From Tribonema minus (Eukaryota; Sar; Xanthophyceae; Tribonematales; Tribonemataceae): a stretch of DNA of 64,000 bases. The notes below the pieces were generated by a model. The model had not been told where the DNA came from. It worked only from the letters and a program-made list of their open reading frames with translations, and did no database searches. The translations under genes were made by a program, and so were the position numbers. Positions 11,901-20,359 of this stretch are shown here, piece by piece; the first letter of the stretch is position 1, and each line of letters starts with the position of its first letter. The DNA is taken from the NCBI GenBank assembly GCA_017506865.1, contig JAFCMP010000188.1:32054-96053 (forward strand). The letters are read 5' to 3'.

Positions 11901-12397
11901 CGGGGTATCGGGCGGACACAGTCATTGACCCAGGGTGTCTGCACTTTAGCAGTGCATACCGTAACAAGGGAATAGTGCTAGACACAAGTGTGCGCGCGCC
12001 CACAGCGAGCTCGTACCTGACAGGCAAAACAAATGCCTCGAACACGGACGGCTATGCTGCTGGGGTGGGGGAGGACGCGAAGGTCAAGCACCACACCGGC
12101 ACCTTGACGTCATCTTGGGCTTTTGTGCCATTCGTGCAGGAGTCGTACGGACGGCTGGGCAAGCAGACAAGCCTTTTTGTTAAGGAGTTGGCAATGCATT
12201 CAGCACTGTGCTCAGGGGGGGGGAAGGCAGATGTGTTACGCAAGGCCGGGTTAGCTAAGCGTCAGATCCTCATTGAGCTGAGCATGTCGCTGGCGCGGGA
12301 GTTGGCGGAGCGCGTCATGGCGTACACACGCGGAGCGCGAATGCTGGGCTGTGTTGCAGCGCCGGTATCCAAGCTCCTAGGACACAGCGCAGACTAG
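5975..12397 (+). CDS. LINE1 ORF2: OTU protease, reverse transcriptase, RLE nuclease
   Basis: 2,140 codons, uninterrupted. An OTU-like cysteine protease lies near residues 275-475: NVGNGNCLIHTAL with the putative nucleophile Cys, and VGHFELL with the putative His. A CPLC...H...C finger follows near 522. Reverse transcriptase motifs: KRRPIACSSVWRR (~1197), LDCENAFNSVDR (~1261), GCQQGDPLGPL (~1321) and the catalytic FLDD (~1370). The C terminus has a Cys/His cluster (CPWRC...C...H, ~1918-1945), then YRADTVIDPG (~1977) and GIVLDTSV (~2000), the acidic motifs of a restriction-like endonuclease, and a final WAFVPFVQESYG segment. No apurinic-type endonuclease is seen. The protein would reverse-transcribe element RNA at a nicked target; the OTU role is unknown. 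The start Met is the first in the open frame and may be a break point of a longer ORF1-ORF2 fusion. Confidence 0.92.
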   Translation: MPQDPTGSHWQGLLGAAGALARRVRALALAPNRARVAVLGAWPTGTKLGPRRTSRRLHMRPAASDAPATQTLLGRTPCAPLVNQMHDLTVTFSLLSLREEGNDLAAVFDQLSLREPVVARSPRQPAGKRGESDATQAGDNSTHATMTETAAVTAMVVSGKRSRRRGKHKRRTQERQAECDNSPAPSAPATTPPRGGASAPSARISGPAKVTTVTVATRIPSTVCHTVTVEAQQDALAKATNYGFSTWHTGLQALHNQALGEHTATLARGGELRPVSNVGNGNCLIHTALHGIGSVAVEQGLPAPALVIAMREALLDGMVAYVTQGAGKQGASMSSMRQLTAHAAAQPACTREQFDTYGTRARCLAIEYGTNETASEDSGHTLLQQRLQEEGVWGRPLGLSVWAIVAAVYAVSVTVWQAKPQATGSTQKSTGLVLAQLMGLPAVFAPATPAQPDCHLDVLWTPPGLYTNVGHFELLVAPAAAPPLPTTVTASATTQADSTHITAPSRTQPRTALQLPQQPEPLRCPLCTLAFWQLGQKEDSKQRGKLSAASRMAPVVAHFNGGSCTRSMLNPEASTSHCQRNPAAAYAKGIRQQVDHDPSGDRAPSGSSTCSTGAHHAKRVQEMSTMYGCTAEDFLRAVRKLSACTGACGLVHMSASAGQRQCALTSPCHTCRWNGSAPTRARPAVPPGQSEGGGAGSDGAAAAAGAAATAAPKPPAVPASGAANSKSSKKRPTATATGAQRRRRTAAAAAAAPPGSAGSRTQSDSLRLQDSSPPHGTAVGWVDMDLDPPDDAASPPPPTTTTSGRPSKPQARASLAWDLSTPSVVHALDQTDEADLLLRRFTTTANPFRTQLQCTQWARLVEHATRLLADATDSAREAARVRLHHGAGAFAHQVSQTLVQRGHRLLHLLAAMAFGRQPEGTGTPPAARLAALLSGDFAELLRKTLSAAATLRAPKTNNAATASAQTNFDADWTEADSRQQTACAALSGKRRGVGLAAARLEAREACAPRDEVTAHCQVLAAKHPETGTRPGVVDTPMEQVRGLVRDARRHCLHSAGVAATARPAGSGSPVFESGQAHDHSDRPEESDAASAAGRRLEVEATDILSTLSAAGAGKAGGLDGLRYEHLLMAAGPGAPVKAATRPVDSASPGLAGDSESDVMEPAFAHHLAKVFTTLLVEPELLPEQSQRLLRAAALSGIGQKRRPIACSSVWRRLLGSTAARSVKGKISGLLASMSQFGVGYRSGVEHVAARARVWHELYGTTIQLDCENAFNSVDRAAIVRGLMLFCPELLPHFESVYCGDTAPEMRVEVNGEARIICSHLGCQQGDPLGPLYFAVAAAFLPFYPDGVNATPGSMPAYGHGTAEPPAPHCAFLDDLNVLQAAYFDDAAAAGLAEVIRRLAAGGLRVRPDKSLAIAMRDTVFDEAARARLRALDIPFVDATMPEASQGFTSVGVPVGHPAYVHAAMSKHLVDAGTWRLSWQLAGMARHHLQAAQFILRRSLTKRRGFLARVVDMALSETWLHAFDGFCAWTLERMLHLHGCATAAAMKSHLLAACTAGDNEEASSGSVLVLPRLGPPELTDIAVPLRASRLPERRGGLGMPLLGLLAPAAYTAQACTTLRPAIIHATVAAGALRLGTDEHGAVTWFAQHSCAIREDQGLPPIIEAVRRSTRALTADGGEKSRAAVAEQLPASLLRWAADTTAAASTLPTAVQAIYAATAVTETETTEPAPHTHAIVPGAEAAAAAATVPGPQAAAAAASSTPAKTQTSAEESNCSGGQEDDDDDWEAYADEICRKVVPRRRRGHFTHGLQAGLSNVLRRQYEDCLVKDLEAASAGAEGKPTQAAPIGDSRDTSRRRQQASARVLAQLRSQRASGAMSWMSVPPTANDRPGAAPMSSMAAATMILVAIFIDGWGIQGEVCPWRCSDVSPTSTHAISCPSQHIRGHNATHTAQKRCLQRILRQHHVSIVRNEDASVFKVPGYRADTVIDPGCLHFSSAYRNKGIVLDTSVRAPTASSYLTGKTNASNTDGYAAGVGEDAKVKHHTGTLTSSWAFVPFVQESYGRLGKQTSLFVKELAMHSALCSGGGKADVLRKAGLAKRQILIELSMSLARELAERVMAYTRGARMLGCVAAPVSKLLGHSAD

Positions 12398-12484
12398 GCT
12401 GCTGTGTTGACGCAAGCTTTTCGATAATCATTGCATAGGCAACCCGGCCTCCCTTGGGCCGTTATAAATACAAGTCCATACGTA

Positions 12485-13008
12485 ATCACAGGCAACAGCT
12501 GCTGCACCTCTGTGTGCTCTCATGCACAGATGAAAAGCTTGCTCGTTGTACGTTAGTTAGCCAAACTGAGGTACTGTCTGCATCTGGGCTCTCCACAGAT
12601 GCGTTCTTCAGCGTAGCAAGTTTGTGCTGAGTGCAGCCAACCACCCAGTATGACCAGCTATGCAGGCCTCAACCTCACCATCTCGTGGGCCAGTGCATTT
12701 CAGGGCGTACTGCTCGTCCTTATCACAGATCTGTTGCCACAAACACAGGAAGCGGAGTGAAGAGTAAGGGCATGAGCACTTGGGCGAAGAATAACATGCG
12801 CTCCTTAGGCCACTTGTGCAGCCACAAGCAGACATCAGGCTAAGAACGAGGAGTTGGTATATACTGGCACATGACCTTTTCCACACAGCTGCAGCGTGGC
12901 CGCTACTGGCTGAGCTTCTACAAGTAGCACTTGAGGACTGGCTGTATAAGTGCAAAAGTCGTTGAATCACTTTTGCCACAGCAGTTTATCTGTAAGTAAC
13001 ACCAAAAG
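12485..13008. other. Region between LINE1 and the 213-bp repeat, left arm
   Basis: On the minus strand 12608-12979 is open for 123 codons and Cys-rich in its second half (ACGCTSGLRSAC, ICDKDEQYALKC), with a possible donor after PRD. A second frame over the same bases (CLWLHKWPKERMLFFAQ) looks equally protein-like, so coding status is undecided. It could be a late exon of the acidic-repeat gene whose exons end at 14633. The right-arm counterpart is 56120-56491. Confidence 0.3.
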
Positions 13009-13648
13009 ACATGAACCCAAGCTCAAATGGGTGATGCATTGGTTGTTACAGCATTCACAACCCAACGCTGAGGGTGAGGGGGACCTGATATCTATAAGAT
13101 ATAACACTGCTATACACTCATAAAGTTAGCATGCAGCTTCAACAAACAGCACACACATAGCGCATCCACCACGAAGCAGCAACAGCGCGGCAGCAGCCAT
13201 GTATCTGATATGACTAGAAGGACATGAACCCAAGCTCAAATGGGTGATGCATTGGTTGTTACAGCATTCACAACCCAACGCTGAGGGTGAGGGGGACCTG
13301 ATATCTATAAGATATAACACTGCTATACACTCATAAAAATTGCATGCAGCTTCAACAAACAACACACACATAGCGCATCCACCACGAAGCAGCAACAGCG
13401 CGGCAGCAGCCATGTATCTGATATGACTAGAAGGACATGAACCCAAGCTCAAATGGGTGATGCATTGGTTGTTACAGCATTCACAACCCAACGCTGAGGG
13501 TGAGGGGGACCTGATATCTATAAGATATATCACTGCTATACACTCATAAAAATTGCATGCAGCTTCAACAAACAACACACACATAGCGCATCCACCACGA
13601 AGCAGCAACAGCGCGGCAGCAGCCATGTATCTGACATGACTAGAAGGA
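13009..13648 (-). repeat. 213-bp tandem repeat, about three copies (left arm)
   Basis: Copies start near 13011, 13224 and 13437, with a spacing of exactly 213 bp and very few differences. Each contains ATGGGTGATGCATTGG and the small palindromic ATATCTATAAGATAT. The period equals 71 codons, so one minus-strand frame stays open across all copies (13126-13626) and would encode repeated Cys-rich 71-residue blocks. No start or splice context shows that it is translated. Confidence 0.93.
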
Positions 13649-13946
13649 CGTACTATGATGCTGTTTGACAGAACAACAAGCCCTGTGTCCGGCCGCAGCT
13701 AAGGTGCTTTACCCATTATTGCTGTGGAAACATAGAAGTACCAAGGCTCTCGTTTTCTCTTGCACAAGAGCCGCGGCGGCCCATCAGAGATGGCTGGGAA
13801 AACTGACCCTCCCCGCACTCCACCGGAGCATACACACACCACACACAACGTCGCAAGCACATGGTACGTTGACACTATGGAGAGTCATGACGACACCCTG
13901 CACTGTATGCCGTCTGCTCGCGAATTACGCTGCCGCTGTTCAGTTG

Positions 13947-14395
13947 CAATTGTATGACTCAAAAGTACTCATTGAGTCTTCCGGTTGATAGATCAGATTA
14001 GACACAGTGCGCACACGTCGTCCGCTCGCGAACTACGCAGCCGCTGTTCAGTTGCGATTGTGTGACTCGAAAGTGCTCGTTGAGTCTTCCGGTTGATAGA
14101 CCAGATTATACACAGTGCGCACACGTCGTCCGCGTGTGCGACTTGAAAGTGTTTGAAGGTGCTCATAGAGTCTTCAGTTGCGTCCGCTCGCGAACTACGC
14201 AGCCGCTGTTCAGTTGCGATTGTGTGACTCGAAAGTGCTCGTTGAGTCTTCCGGTTGGTAGACCAGATTATACACGGTGCGCACACGTCGTCCGCTTGTG
14301 CGACGTGAAAGTGTTTGAAGGTGCTCATAGAGTCTTCCGTTGATAGACACAATCATACACAGTACGCACACGTCGTCCGCTGGGATGTGCCTGCA
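13947..14395 (+). repeat. Nested 108/163-bp tandem repeat (left arm)
   Basis: Units carrying GTGCTCGTTGAGTCTTCCGG, ACACAGTGCGCACACGTCGT and CCGCTCGCGAACTACGCAG recur at 13955, 14063 and 14226, spaced 108 and 163 bp. The longer unit has an extra internal piece (GTGTTTGAAGGTGCTCATAG) that is itself repeated at the 3' end. Sequence differs by a few bases per copy. Probably intronic or intergenic; no coding role seen. Confidence 0.85.
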
Positions 14396-14632
14396 TCAGT
14401 GCAAAGTGGGGAAAAGCCTTCCCACTACATCGACACGTTGTGCGATTTGACTAAATTTGCTACTTGTGAGAAACAGGGGGTAAACCGTACCCACTTTGCC
14501 CTACCTCAAGACCTTGCTAATTCAAAAGAATCAATGACCACCAGATAATTACCATTCCTAGCTGAAGGCGTTTTCTTCTGCAGGAGCACTCTGATAAGGC
14601 TGCATTTACTCTGCAGATGGCTGCAAACTCAC

Positions 14633-17206
14633 CTGGTCGCCTCCAGGTATGTTCAGCCCAAGGGTGTCTTTGGTGTCGTCGTCTCTTTTGCACTCGACTT
14701 GACCATTTGTATCCACTATTCGGTAGAATTGATCATCGTAGCCTGTGTGCACGCAGGAGATGCATAATTGGTGAGCTGATGCTATGGTTGCTTAGGGATA
14801 GCAGCCTCTGCTGTGACTGCTGCTGGATAAGTCCTGGCACCTCCAGCCAGCGGACCGCAAGCGCGTTCAACCTACGGGGCTCAACGGATTTTATTTGCAA
14901 GCAGTCATCCTGCATACAATTACGGTCGGTACGTTCTGGCGTACAAAAAGTGACGATTGTGACAACCCTAATCATGTGCATCACATGAGCCTATAGCCGT
15001 AAGACGCGGCAGTTGAGATAAAAAGTGGCCTCCCCATGTATGCAGGAGCATTGGACAATGCTTCCGCAGCAATAGGGCATCAGTAAGTGAAACTAATCAT
15101 TCTTTCATGCAGCATGCACAGCAGCAGCCTCCAATAATTGCATGGCGGTAGCGTCCCGGTCATCGCGCCACGGAAATTCAGTGTCAGGGTTGCACATGAC
15201 TGGCGCAAGGGTTTGGCACTAGCCTAGCATGGCTTGAAGACATGAAGTTGCGAGACTCCTCGATGAGTGCACTTAGTCCGTCGGTACCCAAGTGAAGTGT
15301 CAGCTTTGGCAAAACAGCATCTCTGCTTCGCAATCTTGAGGCACCAATGCTCACCTGGTTTGATGTCTTCCAAGTCACAGACCCCGTATCTGTCGAAGTC
15401 CTCAAGGCAGAGGCACTTGAGGCTCTCCACATTCGTGTCTGTGAGCCTGAGCGTGTCATCCATGTCTGCCGGAATCAACGAATGCCAGCAACATCAGAGT
15501 GATGAAGCAGTGACACGGAGCAGCATAGTTCGACCGTCGCTGCCTGCTGTGTTTGGCCTGTTGCAATATTAAGAGATGGCATCATGTGGCCGACCTTGAC
15601 AGGTGCAACTCTGTGCAGGTACCAGCGTACAATTCCAGCGGGTGACGTCGACAGGCCATTCTTGCGCTCGTATGCCACAGCAGCAGGCAGCAGGGGTCAT
15701 CAGGCAGATGGCAAAGGCGGGGCGGAACTTTGCAGGCGAGGAGGGAGGGGTGACATTTGAGGCATTGGAGGCACAAGGGATATCTATCATTTGTGCAAGC
15801 TTGTCAACAGCGCTGGTGCAGATGGCCATTTTGCAGCTAGAACAGGCGAGGCTGATGGGGGTTGTGAGTGGTGAAATAGTAGGAGAGCCAGGGGGGGCTA
15901 GGTTTCGTCTTATCTGTGAAATTACCATTTGTCAATTAAACAGGTCAACCACAAACATGGTGGCCGAGACACGCACATCACACATGATGGAGTTATGCAA
16001 GGCTTAAAAAAAAAGTACGACCACCTTGCTCCGCCAGACGGTTCGAGTGACGCTATGGTACATGACACCGCAACAACAGCGAGTGAAGCTCCTGAACCCT
16101 GCTTCACATACCATGAGCAACAGGGTATGCATGTAACCCTTGAGCAACTATCAGTGTCGATGTAAAAACGGGATATATGAGAACGGGTTGGGTTAGAGGC
16201 ACTATTGAGGTTGTGTCGATTGGTACGCTGCTCAAAGCAGGTGTCTGCAATGCCTGCAAATGCTGCAACCATGCCTCAAGGTGACGCCCCCTGTTGATAT
16301 TTCAGCTGCCCAGGCGCCGTGATGATGCCGGTAAATGCCTGTTGGCACACCTTTTTGTATGCCTATTGGCACAACGTTTTTCTGCAGGAAGACCAAATGT
16401 CGCCAGCAAGGCGAAGATGATCTTTGTGCTGATGGTAGGACTACTCATTATCATGCTGCTAATGTTATACGAATAAACGAGAAGCGCAACCGTAGTGATG
16501 TGCGAAGTCGACAAATCACAGTGTTGCGGTGCCATGTGCTCTGCTGGACGGGCTTAAGTGTCATCATTAAATGCACAACATTTGATCACATTGCCTCAAC
16601 TGACCTTCGCACTGATCAGCGCCGTCGGGCACGGTATCACCGTCGCCATCGATCGTGTTGTCCATGCCTGCAGGTTAGGCAATCGTACAACAAAAGTCCG
16701 TGAGATCTTCGGTGCAATCTTCCATCAAATTGAAAAGCTACTTCTAACCATCGCTAAACGCAGGTCTGCAGGCGTTATCAGCAGTGTGCAGGCACAATGA
16801 TGATGTTGCATCGCAACCACAGTAAACGCCACATCAAAATCAACAACCGCAGCAAGTGAGCGCTTCATAGCCCAGTAGGCGTATGTGTACCATCGGAAGG
16901 GGCGCATGCACCACCAAACCCGCATCCCTAACCATTGGTGGTGAGCTTAAGCAATTTGTTCATGCAGGCGACAGGCGCAGCTCACCAGAAGCGCACCAGG
17001 TGTAGTCTACATGGGATCAAATGTTGCTGCTGTGCTGTACCGTGTGAAGTGCTTGATCTAACAATGCGTCTCTACTTGACTGCAGAGTAGTAGTGTGCAG
17101 CGTGCTGTACCTAGGTACTTGTCTTCATCATCGCAGACTTGATCGCCGTCAGCATCTCCACCGACGTCACAGCCACACATCGGCGTCTTGATGGCACCGT
17201 AGTCAC
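14633..17206 (-). CDS. Split gene with Asp/Gly repeat exons (left copy, partial model)
   Basis: Five exons can be read on the minus strand, in transcript order 17206-17111, 17006-16986, 16667-16605, 15465-15355 and 14742-14633, each with GT donor and AG acceptor. The first four are symmetrical phase 1-1 exons and the fifth is phase 1-0, so they can be joined in frame. They encode acidic peptides: DADGDQVCDDEDKYL, DYTWCAS, IDGDGDTVPDGADQC, LEDFDRYGVCDLEDIKP and VDTNGQVECKRDDDTKD. The D-x-D-G-D-x-x-x-D pattern with Cys is like thrombospondin type-3 calcium-binding repeats, so an extracellular or surface calcium-binding protein is a reasonable guess. First and last exons are not identified and other exons may lie between 15465 and 16605. 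Confidence 0.5.
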
Positions 17207-17609
17207 CTGCATGGGAGATACAACATTGGGTGTGAATGCAAGCATATGGGTAACGTGATTGAACTTACTTTGGAAGCTTTTTTTGCGCCATAATGCGCTT
17301 GTAGCGGCAGTGGCATACCTTGCGCTGACCCTGCACACAGTTCTATAGCCAAGCGGTATGGACAGTGTCACATGCAGAGACGAGCTGAGAATTGAGTGCC
17401 CCCATCACCTGTACATGTGAACATGCCAGAGAAAATCGGGTGTAACACTCCCCAACTCCCCAATTTCATCACACAGGGGTTACCAATTTGCGCTGTGCGA
17501 CCTAACACTGGAGCCACATGACATATTAACAGGGGTGCGAGGCTGCATATATCAGTGCGCCGCAGCGACATTAACACCGGGTATAACAATCCTGCTGCTG
17601 TACACTAAA

Positions 17610-17925
17610 CCCAGTATTGCTGACGGTATTTGGTGGTCGCCGCTGGTAAATGTGCAGCCTGCGCAAGCGATGAGCTAGCAAGGTATGAAGCCAATACGTG
17701 TTCGTAATTGAGTGCCAGTGGCAGCTGGCGACGTTGCAGCAGATCAGGGCGGGTGCTGCTGGCTCAGTCGAGTGCCGCCTTGCCTGGCACTTCACTTTGT
17801 CTATTCCATTTGTCATGAGTGGCGGTCCCCGATGGTGAACGCACAGCTTGTGCAAGCGATGAGCTGGTAGCTTGTGAAGCCTGCATGTGTCTGTAACTTG
17901 CAGGGCAGCTGGCGGCGTCGCAGCT
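17610..17925 (+). repeat. Diverged direct repeat, 190-bp period (left arm)
   Basis: Two diverged copies share the AGCTCATCGCTTGC, GTCGCCAGCTGCC and GGCGACCACC-like blocks at a spacing of about 190 bp. The counterpart is 51173-51488. It lies just outside the hAT element and has no evident coding function. Confidence 0.55.
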
Positions 17926-18088
17926 TCAAGTCAGGTGCCACTCACTCAGCTGAGCGCTTGAGCGGCACAACACCTCAACCCTGCAAGCTGTCATGACATA
18001 TGTGTTCTGGATCTGGAGGAGCGCTGCTGTCTGTTGCCAACCCCAAGCCCTCATCCTGCCTTGCTCATCTCGGCTGGTGGTGTATGCG

Positions 18089-19851
18089 TAGGGTTGGCAA
18101 AATCCGTATTTCTGAAAACCATATACTGATAAAATACCGTATTGTGCCGTAGTTTTCGTATATACGTATTTCTAAACCGTATCTGACAAACGCATATCAC
18201 CAGTACAGGCGTTTAAACTTCAACTTCAACTTCAAAAGTGAAGCAGCTAGACCAGACACTTGTAAAATATAAACACAAGCAAACACACTTGAAAATAACA
18301 TCATGTATGTGCGTAATTAGCCTAGTGTAGATATTGCCCTACTCCTTCATCCCCCCATCTGCATGTTACATGTTGACAACCTCTTCCTCCGCCGCTTCCA
18401 TCACTGTAAGCATGACTTCCTCATCTGTGTTGCGCTCAGCAGCCTTATCATTGCCTTTAATGAACACTAGCTTCTCACCACGCTCAAGTGCAAGCCTGCT
18501 GCGGCACTTAGGGTACACATTGCCCCACAGGGACCAGTTGCGCTCGGTTGCACATGCAGTCACGTGGAACGACAGGCGCACTGCCACCCGAGACAAATGA
18601 GGAAAATGCTCGCGACCATAGGTCTGCCACCAGCCGCGGCGCATGCTGCTGTCAGCGAGCTCAACCTTGCCCTTAGGCAGCGATGTACGCTTGGTCAACG
18701 TAGGCAACGCAGCCCACATGGGCTCGGGAAGGGGTGCAAGCTGCAACTCAACAAGCTCAGCCTCAACAGCCTCTGCATGCTCCCCTCCCCCCAGCTCTCA
18801 AAAGCACTCTTGCGCACCCTTGCTCTCTAGCCTGCTGAGTTTACTGAAAGGCAGAAACCACTCCCCATCAATCTTATAAGCGTAGACAGGGTCAAGCACA
18901 TATGCTGCAGGCCACGACTTGTCGAAGTGAGTGTTGTAGCGCCGCTCAAATAGTGGCAGCACACGGGAGCGCTCGACATTGTCAATGTGGTCATCGAAGT
19001 CTGCCGCATGCTGCAACAGCTGCTTCCCTTTGGCAACAGTGCGCAAAAGTTAACCAGCGGAGTGCCGTCTCCGCAATGCTTGCGCCTCCACCCATCGCTG
19101 GCAAGCTGGACGAGGTGCAAGGCATCGATCGCTTCCCAGACGTCACGGCTGACGCGGTCGTGCTCCTTGTTCAGCATTGTCCCGGCCAAGGCTTTGCGGT
19201 TAGGCAGGTCGGCGCCAAGGGCAGCGAATGCTGCAACCAAGTCCTCCTGCTCAATCAGGTGGAACGCCACCCCGGACTTGTAGAAGAAGCGGGCAAGGCT
19301 GTTCCGTGCTTGAGTTATCTGGCCTGATGTAGGCATGTAAGGTGTGATGCCAGCAGCACCGCGGTGGCGTTTGGTGCCAGTCACCTCTACTTCCTCCTCG
19401 CCATCGCCAGCAGCAGCAGCAGCAGCAGCTGCTGCTTCGGCAGCAGCAACAGCTGCTGCACTGGCAGCAGTCGCTCTGAGGCATGCCTTGCTCTTAAGAT
19501 GGTCGTTCGCTGCGCGCGAAGGGTTGCTGGCACCTAGCTTGGCTGAACAACGAAGGCAAACAAGCCGCACCTCGTGCTTCACTGAGTCCAGCTCGACACT
19601 GAATGACCCCCACCAGCCCGCCTGACCTTGGCGCTTTTGATCACAACGCTTTTGATACAATGCTCTGGCCTGCTTGGCCAGGTCGGGGCCAGGATCGATG
19701 GCATCCGCCATGCTGCACTGCTTTGTGTGATTTAAAAGAAGGAAATACGGCAAAATACGAATTTTGGCGCGCCAGAAATTGACATACGGCGTAGATACGG
19801 CGTATATACGGATATACGGTGTATCTACGGAATACGGTGTTGCCAACCCTA
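18089..19851 (-). mobile_element. hAT DNA transposon, internally deleted (left arm)
   Basis: 1,763 bp bounded by terminal inverted repeats TAGGGTTGGCAA, followed inward by AT-rich CCGTAT-type repeats. It is flanked by 8-bp target duplications, TGTATGCG at 18081-18088 and TGTTTGCG at 19852-19859, with one mismatch. Eight-base duplications and a TAGGG terminus are typical of hAT elements. Inside are fragments of a transposase on the minus strand. The element is shared with the other arm (49247-51009), so it inserted before the inverted duplication. Confidence 0.92.
18366..19711 (-). pseudogene. hAT transposase remnant (left arm)
   Basis: The start ATG is at 19711 (MADAIDPGPDLAKQA). An N-terminal BED-like zinc finger is visible (CLRCSAKLG...DHLKSKAC), then a polyalanine stretch, then hAT N-terminal blocks (LARFFYKSGVAFHLIE; LASDGWRRKHCGDGTPLVNF). 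Directly after ALLPKG the frame changes and the sequence jumps to a C-terminal block (AADFDDHIDNVERSRVLPLF), so the catalytic middle with its DDE residues is missing. The hAT C-terminal dimerisation signature (ATERNWSLWGNVYPKCRSRL) lies in yet another segment ending at 18366. The length is less than two thirds of a usual hAT transposase. It cannot be active but could be mobilised in trans through its intact ends. Confidence 0.88.
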
Positions 19852-20155
19852 TGTTTGCGCGCGCTGCGTCGTCGAAGTTAGGGTTAGGATTAGGAGTACA
19901 ACTAGCACAGGTCAGGGTCAGAACAGGACTGCGCCTAGCCTTAGAGTTTTCAATATCATACAAAGGGGTAGAATCAGGATTTGCCGTGCGCTGATGTCGC
20001 CAGCTCTGCACGCAATCAGCGAATCTTAAACCGACGGTACCAATTAGTCATTTCTAGCGAGTTGACGCCTGCGCAGGTTGCATGCTCTCAGTAACAGTCT
20101 AACTGTTGTGTGCACCAAACGTGACAGTTCCGTCTGTCAGAGCGAAGTAGTCAGG

Positions 20156-20359
20156 ATGGCTGATGCCGAGCCCGCGTCTGCAATAAAAACAAAGTACCAC
20201 GCAGCTGCGCACTCGATGTGCAAGGGCGTCCCAGGTGACCGTGAAGAATGCAGCGGATGCTCAGGCTGTAAACAAGAGCCATTACCATGGACTTTAAGGT
20301 TTTCGTATTGTACTCACACTTTGCTGAAGATTTGTCACCCTGACGATGGTGTCATTTGA
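20156..20359 (+). CDS. Small Cys-containing hypothetical ORF, 67 aa (left arm)
   Basis: ATG at 20156 opens MADAEPASAIKTKYHAAAHS with a CSGCSGC cluster further on. The frame is preserved in the other arm. There is no recognised family. The second half may be an intron read-through rather than coding, since a possible boundary lies after the CSGCSGC cluster. Weak candidate. Confidence 0.25.
   Translation: MADAEPASAIKTKYHAAAHSMCKGVPGDREECSGCSGCKQEPLPWTLRFSYCTHTLLKICHPDDGVI

Larger units (their letters stand above)
3145..12484 (+). mobile_element. LINE1, left copy (OTU protease, RT, RLE)
   Basis: A non-LTR retrotransposon of more than 9 kb. Order: polyproline/zinc-finger ORF1, then a 2,140-residue ORF2 with an OTU-like cysteine protease, a reverse transcriptase and a C-terminal restriction-like endonuclease. 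The 3' end near 12484 is supported by an independent short 3' fragment in the spacer (40713-40804) that ends at the same point. There is no poly(A) tail and I found no convincing target-site duplication; the 5' end is not fixed and lies somewhere between about 2,700 and 3,382. The insertion is shared by both arms, so it predates the inverted duplication. Confidence 0.9.

Noticed and set aside
3145-12484. Reading LINE1 as an LTR element or a capsid-bearing element
   Set aside because: No terminal repeats, no integrase and no capsid-like region; the RT motif order and C-terminal restriction-like nuclease are those of a non-LTR element.
19870-19905. Telomere-like GTTAGGGTTAGGATTAGG near the hAT edge
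   Set aside because: Only two to three degenerate units, identical in both arms; too short for an interstitial telomere tract.
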